Below are positions 40,945 to 51,606 of a DNA stretch of 64,000 nucleotides, one piece after another; the first letter of the stretch is position 1; every line of letters starts with the position of its first letter. Made by a program: the position numbers and the translations under genes. The notes below the pieces were generated by a model that saw nothing but the letters and a program-made list of their open reading frames with translations, made no database searches and was not told the DNA's origin. Origin of the DNA: Pyronema omphalodes (taxonomy: Eukaryota > Ascomycota > Pezizomycetes > Pezizales > Pyronemataceae); NCBI GenBank assembly GCA_024516155.1, contig JAJJXM010000026.1:1-64000 (forward strand). Reading direction: 5' to 3'.

Positions 40945-41187
40945 GTCGAGGGATTAACGAAGGTGCCAGATGTTGGTTTCGTCATTATATTGAATTCGAG
41001 TTGCTGAGTATTCGTTTCCGAGTTGTCGAGCAATTTCAATTTCGTCGAGGACGACAGGGTTTTCGAGGGAACGGAAAATCGGTAATAGATTGATGAATTC
41101 GTAGAACCAGAGGTTGTGAAGCATGTAAAGCTTGTTGTGATCGAGAGTTGACGGTAGAGCCGGCAGGTCTTGATTACACTGTTATGT
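40945..41187 (-). other. G4 leader between 5' LTR and gag
   Basis: About 240 bp of untranslated leader. The bases next to the LTR (ACATAACAGTGTAATC on the minus strand) should hold the primer binding site. I cannot match them to a particular tRNA. Confidence 0.5.
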
Positions 41188-42301
41188 TGTAACGGCGAAC
41201 AAGGGAGAGATAGCTGACGGAGAACCTGAGGGCTCTTCCCAATTATTCACTCTTCAGTTCAATGAAGATAACCTTATAATAACTTCAACGTTAGAAACTC
41301 TTAACCTGTGTCGAGCATCAACTTAGAGATTTCTGTGTTTAGAAGTTAAGGAAATAAACAAAGATTTCAAGGGACTAAGAGATCCAAAGACGGGGACGAG
41401 AACGAGGACGTAAACAAAGATCGACAAAGTATTTGAATTTGTAAATAAACAAATAACTGTGTAAGGAGAGAAGAAAAACAAAATAAACAAACAAAGAAAC
41501 AATCCTCCTATATACAATTTTTCCTCCTTACACGCCGAGCCACTACTTGCAGATTTTTCCCGAAAAATAACTAAGCGTTCTAGACGCGCTGACGCGTTCG
41601 TACCAAATTAGCGTGTGCGCGTGCACAGCCTCGTCGCGCGCTCGTTAGCGTATCTCGCGTGCGCGATAGCGTAACTCGCGTGCCCGGTAGCGTACTTCGC
41701 GTGCGCGTTAGCGTAACCCTAAGCGTAGCCACGCGCGCGCTTCCGTAACCCTAATCGTGCGTGTGCCTCCGTAACCCTAACCCGGGCTGTGCGCGTACGG
41801 TCACAAACCTAACCCTAGTTTGTGTGCGTGCGGGTGCAACCCTAACCCTAGTCACGTGAATCCAGATCAGCTGCGATTGGAAAGATGGTGCAATACTGAT
41901 AAGGTCACATGGCTAGATCTTATCTTATCGATAAGATGATCGTGCCCTAGCCCTAGTGACGTGTGCGGACATTAGTAGACCAGTGCGCGTGCATACTGAT
42001 CTACTACTGATTAGAGACACGTGACCGATCTTATCCAATCGGATAAGATGATCGGTAGACCGTAGGTATGCAATTTCCGAAAAGGGATCCGAGCAGACCC
42101 CTAACCCTGGCGGTGGGTCACGTGACCTTTTTGACAATTTGGGAATTGAGCGTAACCCTAACCCAGGCGAGTGACGAATGATGATCGAAGACTGAAGGAT
42201 AACAGAAATAAATAAACAAACGAGTGCTGAATAATGAAGCGAATGATGATAGGTGAATGAATGACGAGGAGGCGGAAGGTAGTAATTCTCGAGCCGTGAC
42301 A
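41188..42301 (-). repeat. G4 5' LTR (1114 bp)
   Basis: Termini are TGTCACGGCTCGAG and CCGTTACA. It shows the GATA palindromes at 41922-41937 and 42028-42049 and about eight CCCTAA-like words between 41715 and 42160. It ends at the GTGGA duplication (42302-42306). Confidence 0.93.
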
Positions 42302-42438
42302 GTGGAGACTCGTGGTGCTGCCGGCGGGGAGCCCGTATTTCATGCAGAGCCGTGCTATTTGTGCATGTTGCTGGGCGGCTCGGGAGAGCCACTTTTGCCT
42401 GTGCTGATTAAAGGTGAGTTTGGCGTCCAGCCAATAAC
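42302..42438 (-). pseudogene. LINE F fragment 4 (ORF2)
   Basis: It matches LINE E at 33525-33660 (YWLEAKLTFNQHRQKWLSR, then AQIARLCMKYGLPAGST). The left edge is the G4 target GTGGA and the right edge is ATAAC, the target of the G1 solo LTR. Confidence 0.85.
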
Positions 42439-43848
42439 TGTCACACCCTATAATGTGTGAAGATAGAATTGGTATCATATATAACGCTATGGAGAATATG
42501 GCAAACTCGACAGGAGAATGAATAATTAAGTTAGTATCCCGGGCCGGAACTCCCAGAGGAGCTCCGGCTGGCCACGGTACGTGATTCGTGACTTTACGAT
42601 AGGTCCTTACGAGGATCCCGGCCTGAGGCGTCGAAACTATTATTCACTGTCAGTTTGGGAGGACTCAGGACGGAGAAGGAGAAAGGAACACTTACCTGAA
42701 GGGTGTCGACTTACCCTTGAGACAAGTACGAACGACGCTGCTGGTGAACGAAGAAGACGAGGAAAGGTCACCTCCTTATACCTGAGGAGTATTCGGCAAT
42801 ACACGGCTACAATAGGGGCTGCATAGGAACAGGAGATTCCAAGAAGATGCAGATGCGGCGCCAGGGTGTCATCCGGTGTTACAAGTTGGGTGAACAGTTG
42901 GGCGAAGAGATAAGGCAGAGTCTAGTCAGCAAACAGGAGTGGAATGCAGGACAAGGGTCAACAGTGCATCAGCATGAGACGGCGTCCAGCAGGGAACTCC
43001 ACTCAGGAAACCTGTTTGATGGAACTGATATGACGCGTCCTTGGGCCTAGAGCTGCCAACTTGGAACAAGACGGCAATTGCATCCACACCAGGGTGTGGC
43101 TGCGCGCAAGTGCGCGCAGGTGGGGCACATATGACATCACACAGGAATGTGACGGAGTGATCCACTCCGGTAGGGCATCAGGATGCCTTATGATGTCAGT
43201 AACCTCTACTTGCAATCGAGATTCTCTAGGGAGATCTATGATGGCGCGACTCATACGATAAATGACTCATGTGTCATTATCACATGAGTTCATGCATGAG
43301 GCAGTCAGACGGAGTTGCCCTCCGGTATGACTCATAACCCCAGCACCTCATGGAAGGTGTGGTAGTACGGTGAGCTATTTCAAGGATTAATCTGACCAGG
43401 GCGAGCATTAGGCAAGTGAGCAATTAATTTAATTGCGCGCTTAGCATGATGTGAGCCTCAGCAGATGCGTCACAGCTTTGACCCATGTCTTATCTCCCAA
43501 AGCTCAGTTTGGTAGTTGGTTCCCCAAGGAAGGCTGGGCGAACTTGTAGACGAAAGTCTATAAAAAACCCTATGTCTTCCCTCTGTCTCCTCCATCCTCA
43601 ACCATTCGATCCTCTACGCGACGATACCTATTTACACCAACGAATACCTCCGAAGACAACCCTTAAGTGTATTCGGCCTGTGATCGATTGATTTACTTCC
43701 TAGCTTTATCTTTGGAATACCTCTATTAGTTCTTGAGAACGAAGTGTCTGTTTGTCTTGAGGACGAAGTGTTTGTCCATCCTAGGACGAAGCACTTGGAA
43801 GAGCAATCGAAAAGCCTCTGCATAGTTAGGACTGTGCCCAGGTTCACA
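42439..43848 (+). repeat. Solo LTR of the G1 family with ATAAC duplication
   Basis: A 1410-bp LTR in plus orientation, TGTCACACCC to CCAGGTTCACA, flanked by ATAAC at 42434-42438 and 43849-43853. No internal gypsy sequence remains, so the element was lost by recombination between its LTRs. It holds a TATA-like TTATACC near 42778 in a CTCCT/AGGAG context, a run of hairpins at 43084-43290, and ACGAAGTGT repeats near 43735-43800. Confidence 0.94.
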
Positions 43849-44181
43849 ATAACCTGAGTGTGAACTGCAGTCTCGGAGCAACGAATGGAGTGCGGTCCCA
43901 CCGTTACCGTTAGAGATTTGTGGTTGGAGGGGCGCGTCGCCAAGAACAAAGAATCGCTTCCGTTTTCTCTCATTCGAACAGCACCGCGTTCGCTACGCAC
44001 CACGCGAGGCAAAGGGACGCGCGCCGACCTAGCTTGGCGGTGACGTTGGTCACTGAAGCGCCTGACACCAGCCAAGTGACGTCATCGACAAATGACAGCC
44101 CCAGCGTTCCTTCGACCTCCGCCTCCACGAACCTCGCCAGGACGGCATTGTACAACAAAAACAGTCTCGGCGACACAGGGG
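43849..44181 (-). pseudogene. LINE F fragment 3 (RT catalytic region)
   Basis: A minus-strand RT fragment with FLLYNAVLARFVEAEVEGTL, then LSFVDDVTWLVSGAS, matching LINE E 33195-33520. The catalytic motif is FVDD as in LINE E. It is bounded by the ATAAC target of one solo LTR and the AGGGG target of the other. Confidence 0.88.
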
Positions 44182-44714
44182 TGTCAGGGACTGCGAATGG
44201 ACGTTCGAGGGACACAGTGAACACTACCGGGAAAGGGGGGCTAGGCGGGCTCCGGGACACGGGAACGTAAAGACAAGGACCGAAGTGCTCGACAGACGGC
44301 CGGCACACTAGACAAGGACAAAAACAGGAACAAGCGTGACGTAAGTCTTGGATGAGGAATCTTATTAAAGGTCGAGGGAAAGACACAAGACGTTCGATGG
44401 AGAACTCAGTCGACGGGGAGGCAAGCCTCCTCATGTACAAAGGGCGGCCAGCACTCTTGCTGGGCCGTCATCCAACATCGCTACATGAATAGCTTCCGTT
44501 CTCCATCATCTAACCTGTGAAGCCACAGCTTCTACAGCTCGTGGTACGTCATCCATCATCAATCGATCAATCATCAACAATGGCACGGCACACACAACAA
44601 CACATCGACAACACAACACGGCACAACGACCACAACGGCACGACGGCAACAACAACAACGACAACAAAACGGTGACGCAACAACACAACGGCTCGTGAGC
44701 CGTGTGCCGGGACA
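44182..44714 (-). repeat. Solo LTR of the G3 family (533 bp) with AGGGG duplication
   Basis: Termini on the minus strand are TGTCCCGGCACACGG and CGCAGTCCCTGACA. AGGGG flanks it at 44177-44181 and 44715-44719. It matches the 3' LTR beside the chromodomain pol at 15158, which gives its family and orientation. It is rich in CAACAACAA words at its right end. Confidence 0.93.
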
Positions 44715-46915
44715 AGGGGAGCCCTGAGGGAGGCCACAGTCGGTATCAATTGGGTCTCCGGAGTCCCCCACAAGGAAAATTTCCACCCTTCGGCCTTCCA
44801 TGAAGCTGGTGATGCTGCGAACCAGTCCCTCGTCGACAGGTGCTCTGCGCAGCTTGTTGGTGAGGCATACGCTATTGACGGTGGGGAAGGCACCCTCGAC
44901 GTCCATCAAGAGGGAACCAGCTGATAGTTTTTCTTCCCAAGCAGCTTCCACGTCTCCGTCCAATACCGCCGCCGGATCCGCCGCCGATATATTGGCGCAT
45001 CCACGAAACCGCCCGTCGTGCAGTATCCCCGTGCGTTCTGCCTCCTGCGTGAGGAGCGGAGCCACTACCTTTTCCACCAGCTTGCCTAAGCAGCTGAGGA
45101 ACGAGATTATTTGGAAACGTTTTGCACGGGAGTACCCTGACTTTCCCGGCTTCGGGATGCACACTCCCTTCTCGATCTTCCAATCATGGGGGTGGTACCC
45201 CAGGCGCAGGCAGTGTTCCACAACCGAGACCACACGGTCCGGGTCCCACGAGCGTAGGGCCTTAATGATGGGGACACCCAGCGCGTCTGTGCCAGGGGCC
45301 TTCTTGCTGCTTTGCGGCGTCAGGGCGGAGGTCAGAGAATCCAACGACACCGAGTGCCACAGGCTTCCGGCGGGCCCTGGGGGAAGTGGCGATCCAGAGA
45401 ACGTGTTGGGTGGGGGGAAGGAGACCTCTGCGAGCATCCGTCGCTTGTCTTGGTCCTCCTCTGCGCGCTGCCCCTCTTCGATTTCGAGCGGGCCGACAAC
45501 CGTCGCCGCTCACGGCTTGGTCATTCGCAGAGCCGCCCACACAGCATGCTCGTTAGCTGTCGAAAGGAAATCCCCCCGATACCTACGTTCTTTCCTTCTC
45601 TGCAGCGAATGATAAGCATTCCGCAGCTGGTGGTCCTGCTCCACCGACGCGCGACCTTCCTTGACCGCCTGACGAGTTTGTCCATACGCTGTGCATGCTT
45701 CCCTAATCTCGACACACCACCACCGCTTCGACGTCGTGGTGAGCCTTATTTTTCTGGCCCCAGGTTCCAGCAAAGACGTAAGTTCCTCCCTCACCCATAC
45801 CACCTCGTTTTCCACGTCTCCTTCCGTATTGAGGTCCGTCAGGAGCGGTCTGCGTTCGCTTCGATGGAGCCAATCAAACGCCGCGGACACCGCTCCCTCC
45901 TCTCTTCTAACGGTTCTCTAATAGCCCACCCCCGCGTAGGGATTTCGGAGTCCTCCGGAGCTACTACCGTTGACACCTCCAACGACAACGGAGCGTGGTC
46001 GGTCTTCGTAGCATGCTCCGGCGCATCCAACCTCGGGGCTCGCACCGCCGTCGCCAACTCCGCCGTCGCCAGTACCCGGTCAATGACACTGTATTGCAGT
46101 TGTCCCCTCTGTGGATGTGTTTCAAGACCATCTCCTAAGTAATGTAAGCTGTGGGTGTCCATCAGGGACTCCAGGAAGGTGTGGTGGAGCGGCACCTCAC
46201 ACCGGGGATTCCACCGTTGGCTGTGGGCATTGTAATCGCCTGCCAACACCGTTCCTGGAGTGATGATGCGGTCCGAATTGACACTCGTAGCAGGTCGCGC
46301 TCCGTCAGAATGACGAGGAGCGTCATAGATGTTCACGATTCGAAGCTGACGGTGTCCTCAACACATTACGTCTAACACCTGTACATCACCATCACTTTCC
46401 GCCGGGAGATCCTCATGAGACCGCGAGGTCCACGCCGAATCCTTCCGTACCACAGCCAGGACCCTTCTACATCCAAATGAAGTCATACGCTGGGCGTCTC
46501 CACCCTGGGAACGCAGGCGGTTGTTGCACCAGAACGACATCCGCGCTCAACTCCTTCCCGCTCTCCATCATTGCCTCAAGGACCTCACCGCTCTTACGAC
46601 AGTTGAGCTGTAGAACCCGAATATTACTCATAATTCAGGTTCTACAGGCGCAACGGAATCTGTCGTCCCCGCGCAGGAGGCAGCTTCGGAGTTGGTGTCC
46701 ATAAGGACACCGAAAGGGTTCACCACGGCCAAAGCGGTTTGAGGGGGACGGGTCCTGACACTGAGGGGTGAGAGACGGGAAGGAGGAAGGAGTCGAGGCG
46801 GAGGCTACACGCGTAGTGGGGGCGTCGGAGGTGACGGGGTTTAGGCAGGACAAGCGGGCCAGGCGGGCAGCTGCTACGGCGGCGAGGCGGTCGGGGCAAG
46901 TACTGGCGGTTGCAA
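44715..46915 (-). pseudogene. LINE F fragments 1-2 (ORF1 end, endonuclease, RT start)
   Basis: ORF1 C-terminus (TCPDRLAAVAAARLARL onward) at 46640-46915. The ORF2 ATG is near 46630 in the same overlap as LINE E. Endonuclease parts lie at 45839-46540 (AGDYNAHSQRWNPR, TKTDHAPLSLEV), and the RT start at 44720-45437 (KKAPGTDALGVPI, LLMDVEGAFPTVN, GLPQGSPC). Several shifts are present. The 5' end is lost at the LTR scrap at 46921. It continues in the fragments at 43849-44181, 42302-42438 and 28812-28930. Confidence 0.88.
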
Positions 46916-46920
46916 AGAGT

Positions 46921-47023
46921 CTGTGTGTTCTTGGGAACGAAGTGTCTCTCAACAGTGAGAACGAAGCACTAGAGATACAATCGGATAAGCCACTGCATGG
47001 TCAAAGCTGTGCCCAGGTTCACA
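46921..47023 (+). repeat. G1 LTR 3'-end scrap
   Basis: About 103 bp matching the last part of the G1 LTR in plus orientation: GTTCTTGGGAACGAAGTGTC, GAGAACGAAGCACT, then TGTGCCCAGGTTCACA ending at 47023. It sits at the junction of LINE F and LINE H. The rest of that LTR is absent. Confidence 0.85.
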
Positions 47024-50000
47024 CCAACGCTCTCCATGACAGAATCATCCAAGCGGCCTAATCATCCACCCCCGTCTTACAGGTGACCACCAGATCAAAG
47101 AGATGGTAGACCCTGGAGGTAGCAACCGCACGCAAACAGATGACGCTAGCCCGATGTCAACGGAAACTCGTCAGATCCGACAACAGCCACACAACGTGAA
47201 AACAACTGCGCGATGCCTACCACCGCACCACACGCTACGAAAAACTCGCAAAATGGAAGGAGTACCTGACCCGAGCAGAAGGACCAGACGTGTGGCAGGC
47301 ATTCAGGTATACGTACCCCCGACGGGCCCAGCTAACACCCAACATCCGAGCGACGATCAATGGACAGGAGACAGGATGCAGCTCGTTCGAATCCAAAATC
47401 ACAGCCTTCCAGAAACTGTTTCCCGCCCCGCCTCCGCCTCCTCCCACGTCCCCCGTCACGCCCCGCCGCAAACTGCAATGGCAGACTTTTACACCAACAG
47501 AGATGAAGACCGCCATCTTCACCTCGGCACCAAAGAAAGCCCCGGGCCCCGACAGTATCACGTTCGCATGCCTCAGACAGGTGTACCTCGCTATCCTCGA
47601 CCTCATCAACACGCTCAGCACCACACTGGGCACGCCAGGATACCACCCGCGAGGGTGGCGTGAAGCGACAACAGTGATCATACCAAAACCCAACAAGCCC
47701 GGCTACAGCAACCCAAAGGCTACAGGCCGATCGCCCTGTTACACTGCCTAGTTAAGGTCCTCGAAAAGCTTATCACGACGCGCTTGGGAGTCATGGCAGA
47801 CACCCACAGTCTGCTACACAGGGACCAGATCGGAGGACGCCCCCAGCACTCCACAGTGGACGTATTGATGGCATTAGTGTATGACGCGGAGATAGGGAAA
47901 ACCAACGGAATGATAACGACCGCGCTTTTTCTAGACGTGCGCAGAGCATTCGATAACGTTTCAGCGGACAGACTACAGCAGACTCTCCACCAACTCGAGT
48001 GCCCTAAACCAGTGACATCGTGGTGCAAATCCTTCCTCGAGGATCGCACAATGGCCCTTGCTTCTGACGGCCCAACAGACAGACAACGCCCGGTCAAAAC
48101 CGGATGCCTGCCAGGTTCTCCCGTGTCCCCAGTACTGTTCTTACACTATCTAAGCTGGTATTGGACGAGTTAGAACAGATACACCCATACGCATGGACGC
48201 CTCGTTACAAAGACGATGTAGCTATGGTCGTACAAGGACGACCACGAAAGGATAACGCATGAGCATTAGAGAAGGTAACGGCAACAGCCTTCAGATGGGC
48301 TGACACACATGTGGTAGCTTTTGAAGATTCCAAGTCGGGACTACTCCATTTTCACTGGGCTCACGCCGAAACGATCACCGCAGAAGACAAGGTTGACTTA
48401 CCGAATGGGACAGTGGTCACGCCAGGTACAAAGGGAGCAGAGAAGGACGTTGTGCGGTGGATAGGCATGTACGCAGATAGAAGACTCACTTGTAAACAGC
48501 GTGTACATAAGAGAACAACCGCAGCGAGAGAAACCCTTAACGCACTTTGCACGCTTGCACGTTCCGAGACAGGTCTGTCCCCTTCTGCAACGAAACTAAT
48601 ATACCAGGCATGTGTCCAGTCCCAAGCAGACTTTGGCGCGGAAATATGGTGGACTAATCAGAGAGACCTCGCCAATATCATACAAACCCATCAAAACACA
48701 GCACTCCGCAGCATCCTCAACACCTTCGGCTCAACACGCATTCTGTCCCTCCACAACAAAGAGGCGCTTCCCCATGTCAACAGCCAGCTTGACAACTGCC
48801 AGAGGAAATACGCCCTTTGCACCCTCACCCTCCCGGCTTCACACCCAGTCATCGAGCGCTGCCCCATGTCTTTCCCTGCTCCCGGAGTTGACGAAGCCCC
48901 CATCAACACCGATAAGGAGTACGATCACCCCTGGCGTACGCCCGTACGACCCCAACTCGCCTCCTCCGCATTCTCCGCACCCTCTCCCCATGGATCGCAC
49001 CCAACGCCGAAATCGAAGACACCTCACAAGTGGTATCCGATGACGAGACAGCAACCTCGATTACCCCCCCATCACTACCTCCCCGAAGGGCGAAGCGGTC
49101 GGCGAACACCTTCTCCTAATACACGATCTCCGCAGCAGCCACGACAACATCCTACATACACGGATGGCGCGAAATCCAACGGCATGATGGGGGCAGGGAG
49201 GGTACACCATACCCCACGCCGTGCCCCTACCGATACGATTGATCATCCCAATGGGGGACATGGCCGAAGTCCTTGATGTGGAGGTCACTGCCATCCTTGA
49301 AGGCCCATGCACTTGCCTAAAATACACAGAACGACGCTCCCTGTTCAACAGAACGATCCACGTCTTCACGCACAATCGGGGCGGCGCACACAGAACCTCC
49401 CACCTACGACAAGGCCCCAGTCAAGAGGTCGCCCGCAAGATCCACAAAGTCCCTTGCAGCCTCGAGGAATACGGCACCACTATCACTGTCCACTGGATTC
49501 CCGGCCACGGCAACATCTCGGGAAACGAATCCGCCGATGACCTGGGCCCTCAAGGCACAACGGTCCAGCCCCGACAACTACCTGCCATCAGCGTAACATG
49601 GCTACGACAAGATACCCATGAACTCTACATCAGCGAATGGCAGGAGTGGCACAACCCCTCCCCCAAACCTGAACTATACGCGATCAAACACCAACGCCGC
49701 ATAGACTCTGCATACACCGACCACCCCCGTGGGATATCTACAGCCATCCTCGGACTTTGATCAGGGCACGGGTACTTTCTCAATTGCCTCACTCAACCAC
49801 CGTCTGACGCACACCCAGCACGCTTGTGCAATTGTCCGATCCACCCCCCACAAACCCCTTGACACCGCCTCCTAAGTTGTCCCAAGTTCCGCGATGCTCG
49901 TACAACCCTCCGACGGGACTTAAAACTTGCACGACACACCCGACTCAACATGGACCACATCCTCAACATCACCTCCGGAACAAAGGATCTCTCTCATTTC

Positions 50001-50757
50001 ATCTCCACGACCAAGACCGCTACGTCGGTCTGGGAACACACCCGGTTGAACAAGGCTCACAGAAGGGAGAAGACCCCATTTTCCGGTGACTAAGCTGACC
50101 ACAGTTAGACAACTTCTCGCGCACTCACGCTAGACTTGTTTCATTTTCTTTTATTATGTTGTCTTTACTCTCCTTACTTTCTTTTCTCATTCGCATTTGA
50201 TCTTAACCGGGGTTTTGATTGTCGTTTGTTACATTGTATTCCCTTCTGATTCGTTTCTTTATCGCGTTCGTTGGGGCAAGGATTTCGGGGACGAAAGGGG
50301 ATGACGAGGAGAGAACGGCAGGAGAACGGAGACAGAAGTGCGGGAGCGCAGGAAGAACGGCGGGGAGGGGAACGGAAACGGGAACGGTTTTTCCTTTGTC
50401 GCTATCTTTCTTTCTTTCTTGTACATCGGGAGGATTTCTTTCTTTGCTTCAGAGGGCGTAGGGGGCGGGGCGAAAAAAAGGGGAGAGAGGGGCGCTGGGA
50501 AGGGGCAGAAGAGGGGGGCCGGCGGAAGTGATTATTTTGTTTGTAGCGTAGGACACCAATGCGGAAAAAGAACACCAAAAATGGGAGGGGGAAGGGAGGA
50601 GGAAATGGAGGAACCGGGCGAGGTGGCCTCAGTGCAAGCAGGGCACTGGAACAGCAGATGTGATATGGACCACGCACCCCAGCAGTAACGGTGGGGACAG
50701 ACCCCACCAAACAGACGAGCAGGAAAGGGACGAAAATGGGGGTGGAGGCCATTTCCC
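47024..50757 (+). mobile_element. LINE H (ORF2 from pre-RT to end, plus 3' UTR), truncated both ends
   Basis: A plus-strand LINE of the B/C/D group. It begins within ORF2 after the endonuclease, at the LTR scrap. It has the RT, RNase H and C-terminal Cys/His tail, then a 3' UTR (50090-50757) with the GGAGGAAATGGAGGAACC, GTGGCCTCAGTGCAAGC and GGGCACTGGAACAGCAG blocks. The terminal hairpin and tail are lost where LINE I begins. Confidence 0.82.
47035..50091 (+). pseudogene. LINE H ORF2 (RT, RNase H, Cys/His tail), broken
   Basis: KAPGPDSITFACLRQVYL and YHPRGWREATTVIIPKPNK begin the RT. RDQIGGRPQHSTVDVLMA and FLDVRRAFDNVSADR follow; the catalytic motif reads YKDD near 48207, unlike the usual YxDD hydrophobic residue. 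A 321-codon frame from 48311 covers the thumb. RNase H pieces are YTDGAKSNGMMGAG, GDMAEVLDVEVTAIL and HWIPGHGNISGNESAD. A stop at 49760 and shifts precede the tail (CNCPIHPPQTP, VWEHTRLN). Confidence 0.85.
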
Positions 50758-51606
50758 GGACGCCGTGACTATTGCACCCACAGCCGAGGCTGCAGCGTGC
50801 GCTCGGCAGTGGCAATGGGTCCCGCATGTATGACGTTGCCGGTTCTGGCCGCGCCCGGTGTGTTTGGGGAACTCTCACCTGCCCCTGCTTCTGGATGTGT
50901 AGACACGCGGGGGTCTACGACGCGGAGGTACACACCATCTTGATCGCCCTGCGCGACCACTGGGACAACTACCATCACTTGGTGGTTCGCCCCCCGCCCT
51001 CCCCTCCCACCTCCTGACTATTTTTTTTGACGCACAAGGCGCGTTGCAACGGTTGCTCTCCGACGGGTGGACAGAATCATGGGACAGCCGTGGCGACGGC
51101 GTGAAAGGGAAAGGCGGTGGAGATTTTTCCAGATGATGGGCTTACAAAAGTGATCATGGAGTTCCTGGGAGCCACGGAGGTGGCAGGCGATATTTTTCAG
51201 TGAAGGCACGGGTGGGTACGGCGAAAGTGGAGAACACGGGGATGAAGGGAACGGAGGACACGGAGTTTTTTCTTTTTTTTCTTTTCGTTTGGCAAAAACA
51301 CCTTCTGTTCGTTTCCTTTTTTGTCATCCTCGCATCGTTTGAGCGGTCCACTTCTAAGCAACTTCGTCTCTGTTCTTTCTTTGCTTTTCTTTTCCTTATC
51401 TTTTCTTGGGCGGTGTGGCTTGGATGTTTTTCCTTTTGTTTTGCTTTTCCTGTTTTCATTTTTCTTTGCGGGGGTGTGTGAAGGGGGGTAGGAGACAGGG
51501 GCGCCTCATTAGGAGGTCTTGGCCACGATGACAGAATACCGGGAGTTCGTCCTTCCTGCATAGGCCTTTGACGCCTCGAACAGCCCATGATAAAAACAAA
51601 ACAAAA
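50758..51606 (+). mobile_element. LINE I, short LINE E-type 3' end with internal deletion
   Basis: It starts within RNase H (about 34030 in LINE E terms), with VYDAEVHTILIALRDHWDNY near 50915. At about 51075 it jumps to the last 40 codons of ORF2 and the 3' UTR, so about 560 bp of LINE E equivalent is deleted. It ends with AAAACAAAACAAAAC at 51606. Its right flank is LINE G ORF2, and its left flank is the cut LINE H 3' UTR. Confidence 0.82.

Larger units (their letters stand above)
28931..42301 (-). mobile_element. Ty3/gypsy element G4, complete, flanked by GTGGA duplications
   Basis: The LTR termini are TGTCACGGCTCGAG (outer, at 42301) and CCGTTACA (inner). GTGGA flanks it at 28926-28930 and 42302-42306, a perfect 5-bp duplication. 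The 13.4-kb span includes a 6.0-kb LINE E inserted in the 3' LTR, so the element itself is about 7.3 kb. Gag and pol (36080-40944) carry several stops and shifts. Both LTRs are alike apart from small changes. Confidence 0.93.
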
